This document shows, one piece after another, positions 21,964 through 32,900 of a stretch of DNA of 64,000 bases (position 1 is the first letter of the stretch; each line of letters begins with the position of its first letter). The notes beneath the pieces were generated by a model. That model was not told the origin of the DNA. It searched no databases and worked only from the letters and a program-made list of their open reading frames with translations. Where the stretch lies: NCBI GenBank assembly GCA_902651635.1, contig CACRSC010000068.1, positions 471,390-535,389 on the forward strand, read 5' to 3'. The position numbers and the translations under genes were made by a program. Source of the stretch: Mastigamoeba balamuthi (taxonomy: Eukaryota > Evosea > Mastigamoebida > Mastigamoebidae).

Positions 21964-22870
21964 TTCGGGCTGAGTGGTGTTTGCTGGTTGTGCTGGTGGC
22001 TGTTGCCTACGTCTCAGTGGACTATAGAGGGAGCAGTGTGTGCTCTTGGCTGAATAATAGAAAGTGAGGGGGTCGAGGTCGATCACCCCAACGCCCCGTA
22101 CGTCATCGGCTTCGCCGGGTTTAGCTCGTTGACTAATCAGCCGTCGAGTAACATGCACAGATATTTCGTCTCCGTCTGTGCTGCTGTGCCTCCTGATTCA
22201 CCGCCGTTTCTTCGAGGTCGTTCTACGCCAATAATGCCATATGATGTGGGGGAGCCGCTGTCCTCGTTGAGCTTGACCTGGGACGGCAACCGAGCAATCA
22301 TGGGGGTTCGTGGGTCTGTCTGGCCGTTCAGCAGGGCGATGTTGTGGCGACCTCTAGCAGCTGGGCGATGGGCTAGTGCTCTTTGGGACCGTCTGGGGGG
22401 CACAGCAGGGGCAACACTTGGCCAGAGCGCAGCAGGCGGAGGAGGCTTCTGTTCGAGCCCGCGCTCGATCGTTGACAGCCTATGGCGATCATCTCAAGCT
22501 CAACCCCCACAAATTAACAATTTTTCTTGAGCACTCACCGTAACCTCCGGTCTGCCCTCGAATCCCTGCCAGCCCGAGTGGGGAATCATGTAGTCGCGCA
22601 CGGGCATTTGCCAAGCGCTGGTGCATGTTTGGCGACATGACCGTGCAGCAGCTCCCTGCAAACAGCTCCACGCAGTCCCCACCTGTCGACCAGTCCCTGG
22701 GGTGGACCAGCATCAGATACGTCGTGAAGCGGGCGCAGTGGCGGCGGCTCTGTGTTCCCGTACAGCCATGCCACCCACACCAATCAGCGCACTTCCAACC
22801 GCCACACACACTCCACCGTCTGCTTGGTGCCGTCACTCACGGTCCTCTTTCCGGTGTTGATCATCTGCAG
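21964..22870 (-). other. Unassigned region; possible minus-strand multi-exon gene
   Basis: Besides the promoter of aminotransferase copy 2, the minus strand has coding-like pieces. One near 22690-22530 contains MPVRDYMIPHSGWQGFEG and ends at a good donor (ACG|GTGAGTGC). Another at about 22280-22137 contains VKLNEDSGSPTSYGIIG and ends at a stop. I cannot link them into a convincing protein or recognise a family. It may be a degraded gene. Confidence 0.2.
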
Positions 22871-22879
22871 GCGGGGTGG

Positions 22880-23285
22880 CAGGCAGAGAAGCCCGTGAAG
22901 GGCGCAGGAGGGCGCGCTGGGGTTCGCAAAGGGGTTTGGTCGTGGCGTCATCGGAATCCGTCACCGGCGCACCAGATTTGGCCTCCACCCATTCTGGCCA
23001 CCCACCCGCTTGCCCTCGACGAAAACTGACAAAGCACGGCGCACTCAGGCTGATGGGGGACGACCGAGGGAGCACGACGACGGCTTGACAAGGAGAACGC
23101 CAAGGTGCGGGTGCGCAAGGTGCCGAGGCTGTTCGGGCAGAACAACGAGCTGCTCGGGAACAAGGAGTCGGACTCGGAGGCATCATCGCGCAGAACCTCA
23201 AGGAGCTGCGGGGCCACTCGTACAAGTGGTAAACGGTCGTCGACGACGGACGCGTCCTCACGCTCACCGACCACGCTGTTCATTC
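22880..23285 (+). pseudogene. Inverted partial copy of the VPS13 3' region
   Basis: This plus-strand segment is clearly homologous to minus-strand VPS13 DNA at about 24742-24330, including the intron between two exons, so it arose by DNA duplication and not by retroposition. Shared stretches include GGCGCGCTGGGGTTCGCAAA and the run encoding KENAKVRVRKVPRLFGQNNE. It is broken: the first part has lost frame-keeping bases, a deletion removes the segment encoding GAFII, and a codon after YKW has become a stop (TAA). It lies inverted relative to its parent, about 1 kb away. Confidence 0.85.
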
Positions 23286-23402
23286 TCACTCTGCGGTTAA
23301 CACGCCTAAGTGCTCATACATGAGAAACCAGATACAATTGCAATTGATCAGCAAAATCGTGTCCGCAGGATCGACGCACTCACATTTCCGTATCTGAAAA
23401 GA

Positions 23403-23753
23403 ATGCAAGTTGCCGACCCGGAGAGCTGCGCTTGCAGCTCCGACGACGGGGACCTTCAGGCGCAACTCACTGCGAGCAGCGAGGACCTCATCGAGCTGCT
23501 CCTTTTCTCCGACGAGCAAATGGATAACACGACCGAGAACGACGACGAGCAGTGGGCTGGTGAAGAGGCTGCCCTGCGCAAGCCTCCGGAGGAGGCGGAG
23601 GACGACCACAGGCACCGCGAGCAGCGCCTCCACGGCAAGGGCAAGGGAAAGGGCAAAGGCAAGGAGAGGGCTCTGCGGGCCAAGAGCAGGGCTGATAAAC
23701 TACTCAAGAGGAACGAAACCCAGAGGTCCGATTGTCGAAGCCCTTCACTCTAA
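23403..23753 (+). CDS. Hypothetical acidic/basic protein
   Basis: A 116-codon frame (starts MQVADPESCACSSDDG) has an acidic N-terminal two thirds and a strongly basic C-terminus with a GKGKGKGKGKE tract and a KSRADKLLKRNE helix. The frame stays open upstream to about 23300, and an acceptor-like TGTCCGCAG precedes GATCGACGCACTC at about 23360-23370, so it may be the last exon of a longer gene. It sits between the VPS13 pseudogene scrap and the real VPS13 3' end. No family is recognised. The charge pattern suggests nucleic-acid or protein binding, which is only a guess. Confidence 0.35.
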   Translation: MQVADPESCACSSDDGDLQAQLTASSEDLIELLLFSDEQMDNTTENDDEQWAGEEAALRKPPEEAEDDHRHREQRLHGKGKGKGKGKERALRAKSRADKLLKRNETQRSDCRSPSL

Positions 23754-23992
23754 CAATTGAATATAGCAGGCGCCTGGAGGTACTGAAGTACCTGGTGAGC
23801 ATACACTATCCGGGGTGTGCTGTTCACGGTCTCCCTGGAGCGAAGCCTGAGCGCAGCATCCCCAACCCCCAAAACAACTGACCGGCACTGGTCGGACTGG
23901 GAACAGCAAACCCAGTAAACAGAGCAAACATAATCGGGAAGTCCACTCAAAGGGGCCAAGTGAGGGCGAACGGCGGGGCGGCTTCAGCCAGC

Positions 23993-26900
23993 TCACTGAG
24001 AAGACTGGGGGTTCAATGTGTCTGCGTAGCCCTTGACGTGCCCGCAGGTCTTCTGGTACATGCGCATCGCCTCGGCGTCGTCCGAGCACTGCACCACCAC
24101 GGGGGTTGCTCCGGGGCGCTTCATCGACACCGTCATCCCGCCCTTGACGAGATCCACCCTCGAGATGTCTGCAGAGGATGGATGTGGCCCGGCCCAGTCA
24201 GTGTGGAAGCGGAGGCAATGGCAGGGAAGCAAGTGAGAAGGGGCGGCGGTGACCTCGGAACATGGCGACGTTCTCGAGCTTCTTGGACTTGCTGAAGACG
24301 AGCAGCGCGCGGTCGGTGAGCATGAGGACGCGTCCGTCGTCGACGACCGTGTGCCACTTGTACGAGTGGCCCCGCAGCTCCTTGGGGTTCTGCGCGATGA
24401 TGAAGGCGCCCTCCGAGTCCGACTCCTTGTACTCGAGCAGCTCGTTGTTCTGCCCGAACAGCCTCGGCACCTTGCGTACCCGCACCTTGGCGTTCTCCTT
24501 GTCGAACACCGTCGTCGTGTTCCGGATGCCCTCGGTCGTCTGCCGTCAGCCGGTGTGCGTAGTGTTCGGTGAGACGAGACGAGAGGCCGGCGGTTCCGGA
24601 AACAGTGGACGGCAGAGCGAACCTTGGAGGCGAAATCCAGCACGCCGGTGACAGGCTTGACGGCGATTCCGATGACGCCACGGCCAAGCCCCTTTGCGAA
24701 CCCCAGCGCGCCCTCCTTCTGCGCCCCCTCCACGGGCTTGGTCTGCACACCCACGTGGGTCAGAACACCGCAACACAAAAAAGGCGAGTTTTGCTGCCGC
24801 CATTGAGTGCGCACCACGACGCCGGTGATGCCGTGGAAGAAGCCCATGCCCAGGGACTTGGCGCCCTCGAGCGCTCCCTCGCCGACGTGGCGGGCCTGCT
24901 TGCGTTGGTTGATGCGGCGCTGCTGTACGTACTCGTCGTCGAACGTCAGCGTGGCGACGCCCTTGCCCAGCGCCCCCGTGATCTTGCTGACCGTGTTGAA
25001 CAGCCCGTACACGCTGTTCTTGACCAGCGACGACGTCCCGCGCGCCAGGCCCTTGCCAAACGCCTCGGGCGACGTCACGATGCCCTGCGCGGGCTCGTAG
25101 AAGAAGTCCATGACGCCCGTGCTGATGTTGGCGAAGAGGCCCACGGGGTTGCCCAGCAGCTCGGTGCTGCCGATGACCTTGTACACCTCCAGCACTCCCT
25201 GCCGCATGTAGTGCGTCGCGATCACGCCCATCAGCGCGTCCACGCTGCAGAACGGGTGCTCCAGCAGCAGCGCGTTGAAGCACAGCGGCGTGCGGTCCAC
25301 GTTGGCAACCGTCGCCCCCAGCGTCTCCAGCAGCGACGTCACCGCGTTCCTCGGCCTCAACGCCGCCGCCGCCGACGACGTGGCGCCCTGGAACACGAAC
25401 GAGAGCGAGACCTTGATGGGGTTGAGGTGCAGCAGCCTGAAGTACGCCATCCTGCTGGCGGCCGCGCTGCTGTCGAGGCACGCTGGCACGCCCCAGTAGC
25501 CCTCGTACGCGCTCCTGCGCCTCGCGGCCGCCTGCGCCGCCGCCGCGGCCGAGGTGAACGCGGCGACGGGCAGCGAGGCGTAGAAGTCGCTGAGGGCGTT
25601 GAGGAAGACGTCGTCGACGCAGAGGTCGAGCTCCTGCATGAGCACGCTGAAGTACGAGAAGTAAAGGATCGACGCCGAGTACTGCGTCGACTTGACGGCG
25701 CTCATGTGCAGCCACGGCTTGGGCGTGTCCCTGATCGTCTCGCGTAGCACGACGGGGAACTCGGCCGCCAGGCTCTGGTCGTCGAGCTGCACGCCGGCGA
25801 CCTTGACCTCGACGTGCTCCTCCTTGCGTGTCCGCGAGTAGGCCACCTCGATGCCGCGCAGCGACACAAACGCTAGCTCTGCCGGCGCGCGCGTGACGAC
25901 GCTGACGCCGATGCCAGGCAGTCGCAGCGCCACCTTGAGCTGCACTCGGTTCTCGAGCTCCGCGAGGATCGACGATGCGGCCTTGGAGCTCTGCGACTCG
26001 CGCAGGTACTTGGCCCTGTTGTTCGTCAGCGCCACGACGCGCGTGGGGCCCTCGGCCTTGATGTACACAAAGACGATGGCGCTGCCGGGCACCGCGATGC
26101 TCCCCAGCGGCTCGATCTTGCAGGCCTTGAACTGGCGCGACCCCCACGACGGGCACTCGAGCACAATCTGCTGCGCCCCGCAGGGCTCGTCCCACCCGAA
26201 CACGGCCCTCGCGCTCGGGGCGACCTCGGTCCGCGACGCCTGGCGCGCCCCCGCCTGCGACGCCACGACGGCCAGCGGCGTGTCGTTCTCCACGACAAAC
26301 GGCGGCGACGCGGGGTCCTCGCTCTTGAGCACCACAAACGTCGTCTCGCGCGAATCGCTGACGTCGACGCGCAGGTAGTAGTCGGCGGCCTTCGCGGGGT
26401 CCTCGGCGCGGACCTTGACAACCTGCTCGCCCAGCTGATCGATGTGCAGCGGGCCCGACCACCGCATGTGGCTACCGTCCGTGCGCGTCACGGTGAGCGC
26501 CAGCAGGCGCTCGCGCACACCAGGGACGATGCGCCAGTGGAAGGGCACCTGCACGCCGGGGTCCAGCGCCAGCGGTGCGTCTGTGCAGCCGTCCTGCCGC
26601 ACAAACACGCGGAGGCTGCTGCCGTTGACGAGCACGTACTGCGGGGCAAGCGTCACCAACTTCACCTTGTCGTACTGTCAAGGCGGACGAGCGTCAGGGG
26701 GACCGCATGAGGGATAAAAGCGAGTGGTAGATACCTTGGTGTCAGGGTGCAGCGACACGGAGCAGCGCACGCAGAGGGCTGTGCGGTTGTCGGCCGAGGG
26801 GAACTCGAACGTGCCGCTCGTGCCGACGGCATCGATGCAAAAGCTCTCGGACCACTTGTTCGTGTCATCCGAGCGCACCGCCAGCTTCGAGCACGAGAAG

Positions 26901-29900
26901 GCGAACGGCTCCATCCCCCACACGCACTTGCCCTCTATGCATCACGTGAGTCTCCCCTCTAATCGATGCGTGGTGATGGCGGCGAATGCGAGCGCACGCA
27001 TCCCGGGAGCGAGGGCGTCCTGCTTGGCGCCGCCGTGCTGGTAGAAGAGGCCCAGCTTGGTCTTGTTGACGATGAAGAACTGCGGATAGAAGGTGACCTC
27101 GCGGAACGGGCTGCTGCGCGAGTCCACCAGCACGTCCATCTTGCGCTTAGCCGCGTCCTCCATGGATGTGCTGTCCCTCAGGCGGTCCTTGGTGGCGCTC
27201 AGCTTGTAGGTCAGGTCCGAGAACCCCGGTATGCGCCCCAGCACCACCGTCACCTCGTGCCGCGTGTCCGCCACGTACGTCGGCACAGACGCGCCGCTCT
27301 TGACCTCCACCGGCGGCACGCGCGACGACGCCACCGACGCCCAGACAGGAACCGGAAGAAGGTTCCGCACAGTCAGCGGTGGGTAGAAGGTGATCCTCGC
27401 CTGGTACGCGTCAGGCGACACCCTGCGATCCACACGTGTGAGAATGACAGGCCGTCCTGGTGGCGCTGCTTCCGCCTGGCGGGCAACCCTCGTTGCTTTG
27501 CCTGGCCTTCGGCAGCGGGGACCAGACACACCACCTCCACCCAGCCCCCCATCAACCGTCCCCGTCCCCGTCCTCGCGCAGGCGTCCGAGGGAGAAGATG
27601 ACCCGTACTTGACAAAGCTGTCACGGTCCACCTCGAGCCGCGCGATGAGGAACACCTGCTGTGGGCCGACGCTGCACTCGCACACGACAGGGACGGGGTC
27701 CCTGACCGTCGCCAGTGCCCGGACGCCGACCACATGCTGCGGCCGCGCGCCGCTGCCGTCGAGCGACACGAAGAGCTCCGAGTCGCCGATGAAGTCCAGT
27801 GGCACGGGCTCGCTCTGCCCGGGAGCCAGCGTCAGCACCGCCTCGCGGCCCCCGGGACCACCGACGGTCCCGGACCCAGTGCGCAGGACGGCCTGCAGCG
27901 GCAGCGTCGTGCTGTTGGCAACGACGACGTGCGAGCGCAGCGTCACGAGCTTGCTGCCATCGTCGTTCCACGTGACCTCGGTCACGACGGGTGGGCCGTT
28001 GGGCGCCAGGTGGAGGTTGCAGCCAATCCTGTCGACGGTGACCTTCTCGATGCCGACGCCGTTGAAGAAAACGATGCGCGCCTGCCTGCGTAGCGCCTGC
28101 AGGTCCCTCGCTGTCTTGGCCTTGGACCGTGACTGCTCCAGCGGCTGCGGCGTGTCCTTGGGGATGAGGAACTTCTCGCTCTCCCACATGTCCGAGTCGG
28201 TGAGCTCCTGTATCCTGCACTGCGCGTCCGTGCCTGTCTTGTTCACGATCCACGATGTGTGGTACTCGCCCTTGTCCGCCTCGCGCTGCTTGCCCGAGTC
28301 TGGGCGCTGCGCCACCTCGGTCCCCGGCGCCGCGCGTGCCTTCCTGAGGCGCTCCATCGTGCGGTAGTAGTCCTCCGAGAGCGACGCGTACGTCCTCGCG
28401 AGGCTGTCGATGAACGCGTGTGTGACGTTGACGTTCAGCGGTGCGTCGGCGCTGACTGTCAGCTCCGTGTGCTGCGTGCGCCTGACAGACGTCATCTCGG
28501 CGCGCGCCTCCCAGTACTCGATCAACGGCTCGTGGCACATGACAGCGTCGTTGTAGAACTCGGCCTCCATTGCGAGCCCGGCGCGCGCGCTCATCGTCTC
28601 CTGCGACCACCCCAACACCTCGGCCTCAAGCCCGCGCAGCCGCGCCTCCAGCAGCGGGATGTTGCGGCCCTTGTAGTCGTTGGCGAGTGTCAGTGACACG
28701 CTGTCGCACTTGAAGCTCAGGCGCTGCGTCTTCTCAGCCAGGCGCTTGCCACTGCCGTTGCCGCTACGCGCGGTCATCGGGGTCACCTGGAAGTGCTCCC
28801 AGTCGTTCGAATGCGGCCTGTGTGCCGTGGCGTGCAGCTTCTTGTCGACCGAGACGTACTTCCCGTGGAACGACAATAACGAGATGGTGCCTCCGGGCAC
28901 GCGCTCAGGTATGAACGACTCCCACAACTGTGCGTGCGTCCTGTCCGCCAACAGCTTGCCGTTTGGCTCTGCGCACACGTACTTTCCGTGCGAAGTACGC
29001 AGGCATATCGCCCCGCGGACCTTCGCGTACGGCTCGGCCCAGAACATTGCCGTCTCTGTGAGGCCGTCTTCTGTTAGAATCAGAAGCAAAAGAAAAACAG
29101 GAGTACCGTGCAGATGCTTTGAGACCTCGATGGTGCCGTTGGACTTGGCGACAAGGTAGCCGCCGTGCCACGTCTTGAAAGAGAACGGGGACATGAGAAT
29201 CAGCTCCTTGTCGAGGCGGTGCTCGTTCTTGTCGTCGACCTCGTTTGCCTGTGCCGCGCCCACCTGCGCGCTGTCGTCGGCCGGCGCCCCGAGGCCTTGG
29301 AGCTTCGCCGTGATCCCCATGATCATCTTGAAGTTCTGGTACGTCAGGTTGAGCTCTATCGGCCTCAGCGCGATGTCCACGAGCTCCTCCCGGGGGAACA
29401 TGCTGTAGTTTACTGTGCAGCTCATTGGGCTCAGGATGTAGTAGTGGCGCAGCGAGTTGCTCTGTGAGAGGGGGAGGGGTCAGAACAATGGGGAATGTTG
29501 GGGATAGTGCCGAACCCTCTGCCCGTCCTCCATCTGGAAGAGCTCTGCCTCCACGCGCTTCACCATGACATTTGCCGTGTCCTTAGAGACACAGTCTTGC
29601 TCGTACTAAAGCAGAGTTGAGTCTAGAGAAGGGTGAACGGCCATACCCTCATTGCGAAAGAGCCCGCCAAGTTGATACAGAGCGAGTCGTAGCGGGTCTC
29701 GTCATCGACAGCCGCAATAACGACGCTTGCGATGTCGACAGTCGCAAATGTGGCGGCCCTCTTTCTCTTCACCGTGTCCGTCGTGGAGCGTATCGCGGAC
29801 GCCGGAGACATCACTGTATCGGACTCGGACGACATGGACCTATCCGACTCGCTGGATGTCCGCGACTTGGCGTCCGTCGCCTGGGAGCACAATGCAGTGA

Positions 29901-32900
29901 ACACGTAGAGCACGTCTTGCTCGTCCCGGAAGCCTGTCGTCTTAACCTTCTCCATTGGTGCGATGAACCCGCGCTCCAGGAGTACCGAGCCGATGGTCAC
30001 GGCTTGGTCTCTCTTCTCGGCAAGCGCCTCGTTGTCGAGGAGCCAGTCGACAAGGTCCAAGCCCGAGAAGCACTGCTGGGTTTTGGAGAGAATCCCGCCC
30101 TTGTTCTTGGTCTGGACGCCCTCGGCCGGGTGCAGCATCCTCGCCACCAGCCCGTCCTCGATGACCTTCTCCAGAGTGACGACCTCCCGCTCCTCTGGCT
30201 CCGGAGGCTTCTGGCTGTCCTCGGAGACCGCGGGTGGCACGGGCTTCTTTGCCATCGCTTCGAAGGGCTTTGCGAAGATGTCCTTCAGGTCCAGCGCGAT
30301 CGAGGGTGCCAGCATAAGGCGGGGCTTCGAGAGCACAACCCGCGCAGCCTGGTCTCCCGTCTCGTTCTCCCTGAGGTACTGAAGAGATAGCATCGGCTCG
30401 TCGACGTCCCCACCAGTGAGGAATTCCTACATTGTGGATGACGTTAGGACAGCTTGATACAAATCAGACGTACCCTGTACACCGAAGTAGAGGCGGGTCT
30501 GGAATCGACGAAACTGATCTTCGTCACAGAAGCCCCGATGCGCATCGTGTTTCCCGGGAATATCGCAACGGAGGCAGCGATTCCGGCGATTGTCATCCTT
30601 GCAGTGGGTCGCTCCATTTGCCTGTGCTTATCAGTCAGTTTTCTGCTCCGAGGAACGATGGTGTCTCGTGCGTTTGCTCGTTCAGACGAGAGACCTGGAG
30701 GGTCAGCTCGTGGAACTTCATTTCGACCTTGGTCTGCGGCACGTCTGTGCGCTCCGAGTTGAGAAGCCCCTCGAGCTTCTCCAGTGGCAGGGGCGGATGA
30801 TCGAGCGCCTTCAGATCCTGGGGAGGCTCTTCCTCGAATGAGCCGGAACCCCCGCTGGCAAGAGACGACATGGACTTGGATGCTGACAGGCCGAACTGGA
30901 CAAGGAAATTGTACTGGAGATCCGTTGTCTTGAGCTGGAAGGGCTTCAGCTCCAAGACGATCTGATGTAAACGTTAGGTGTTGTGGCAGATGAAGAAATA
31001 CCTCGTTCTGGACGACCGGAGCACTGGCAGTCAGGCATCTCTTCAGGGAGACTGACAGATCGAGGTCTGCGAGGAGAGGAGCCTCCTTCCCACCGGATTT
31101 GGTCGCGGCATACATCCCAGTCAGTGCAACCAGCATGTTGTCGTACGTTGCATCCTGCCCGACCTACGGGAGTGTTACACAATGAAGGAAGCAAATTGAG
31201 TACGCTGAATCCATTGGTGATCCGCAGAGTTCCGAGACGGGCGAGCACAGCCTCGAAGTTTCCTTTGCGGTAAGGAATAACGAAGTCCGGAGAGACGAGC
31301 GTCACGTCCATCTTCACCCCTGGAAATAACGTGAGGCCTTGCAGGGGAAAAGTGCGAATACTGAAAGGCTTGGACTGCTGGGGCGCGTGGGTAGCCGCTG
31401 TGGCGACCATGTCGCCGACCTTGACGGTCAGATCCGAGTACTTGTGTGCGATTACCGTGTCGACCCTGGATTCGCGCAGAGGCTCGAGCAGAGGCCCTTT
31501 GAGGAAATAGTCGCGCAGAGCAGCGAGGAACTTCGGCATCGCAACCACACAGACCGAGTGCGTCTTGGCCCACACCATGGCCTCATAGCCCGGATACCCT
31601 GGAACAGCCTCGTGGTACGTTTCGAACCGGAAGTCCATCACCTTTGCGGTTGTGCTTTCCTTCATGGTGACGACCTGGAAGGGGATTGCGCCAGTGGTGT
31701 CCGTTATGATGACCCTGTTCAGGCTCGCCGCGACAGTCACAGTGCGCTTGTGAACCTCCACCTCAGACGAGAGACCCGAGAGACTGAACTCCGCGACCCG
31801 AGAGCCAGTACCCACAGCGAGAAGGCACAGACCCACACAGTCCATCGAAGCAGAGAGCTTCATCTGGACGGCCTCGCCCTTTTCAGAGGTCTTCCTGTCA
31901 TCGTGTGTGTCTACCTTGACCTCCTCCAACGGTTTCGCACCCACAGCCGTGTTCTGGCTCTGTGGCAGCTTCGCAACTCTGCAGAGCAAATCAGACAACA
32001 ATGAGACTAAATAGCTTACATCTGCTTCGACATGAGGATAAGGTGCGCCACGGTCGTCGGGTTGCACATGACGTAGAAGCTCGTGAGCTGGGCGTCGATG
32101 GCCAGCTGGACGCGCTGGTACTCAGGCGAGTCGGGATCGGTCATCTTGAGGTTAACCGTTATAAGGTCCTTCGTGTGCGTATCGGTGACGTCGTTGCGGG
32201 AAGAAGCAAGGTAGGGCATGGGGTATCCCGACTCCTTGGCGACGCAGTCCTGGATGATGAACTCGTGCAGGGTGGTTCTTATGCTCATGTCCCAAGTCCT
32301 CTTCACAAGAGAGCAGTCGATTCCCTCTAGCGTTGCGCTGACGATGGGCCTGTCTTCCTGCCCGTCTTGCGCCGTCTCAGCGACGGTGAGCGAGACCTTC
32401 TGAATGATGAATCTGCCTTCGAGAGCCTTCTTCGCCAGCAATATTCCCTTCAGTGTCCTTCATGTGCGTGAGATAGGGGGAAATGCTATTCCATGCATAC
32501 GACTCGTCTTTGGCGGTCTCGTTTGCGTGCACAACAACTGGAGTGTCAACCTCTGCGACATGCTTCAGCAGAGTCGTCTGTGACTGCGACTTGATCTTTT
32601 GTAGGTGTTATTCGCTGGCTGAAGACCTATCCTAAATCGTACGGTCGTCGTAGGATTCACCGGCAACGGTGCGATGAGAACAGAGACGAGCTCCATGACG
32701 AGACCGAACTTCTCCAGCGTCATCGTGCAGCTGAGGTTGGGGAGCTCGGCTTCCACTCTGTCAACGCGTTAATTGGTGAATGTTATTGTCATTGGAGTAC
32801 ATCGTGCTCGTCAAGGACATTTCGCTTCCCTGAATGCAGCTTTTCACCGTCACTCCCAGAGAGAGCGGGTCGATCAGGTTGGCCCTCTTGGCGTGCTGTA

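Noticed and set aside
24546-26462. A 638-codon alternative frame within VPS13
   Set aside because: Out of frame with the VPS13 C-terminal signature and full of Arg/Gly/Ala, as expected of a GC-rich shadow.
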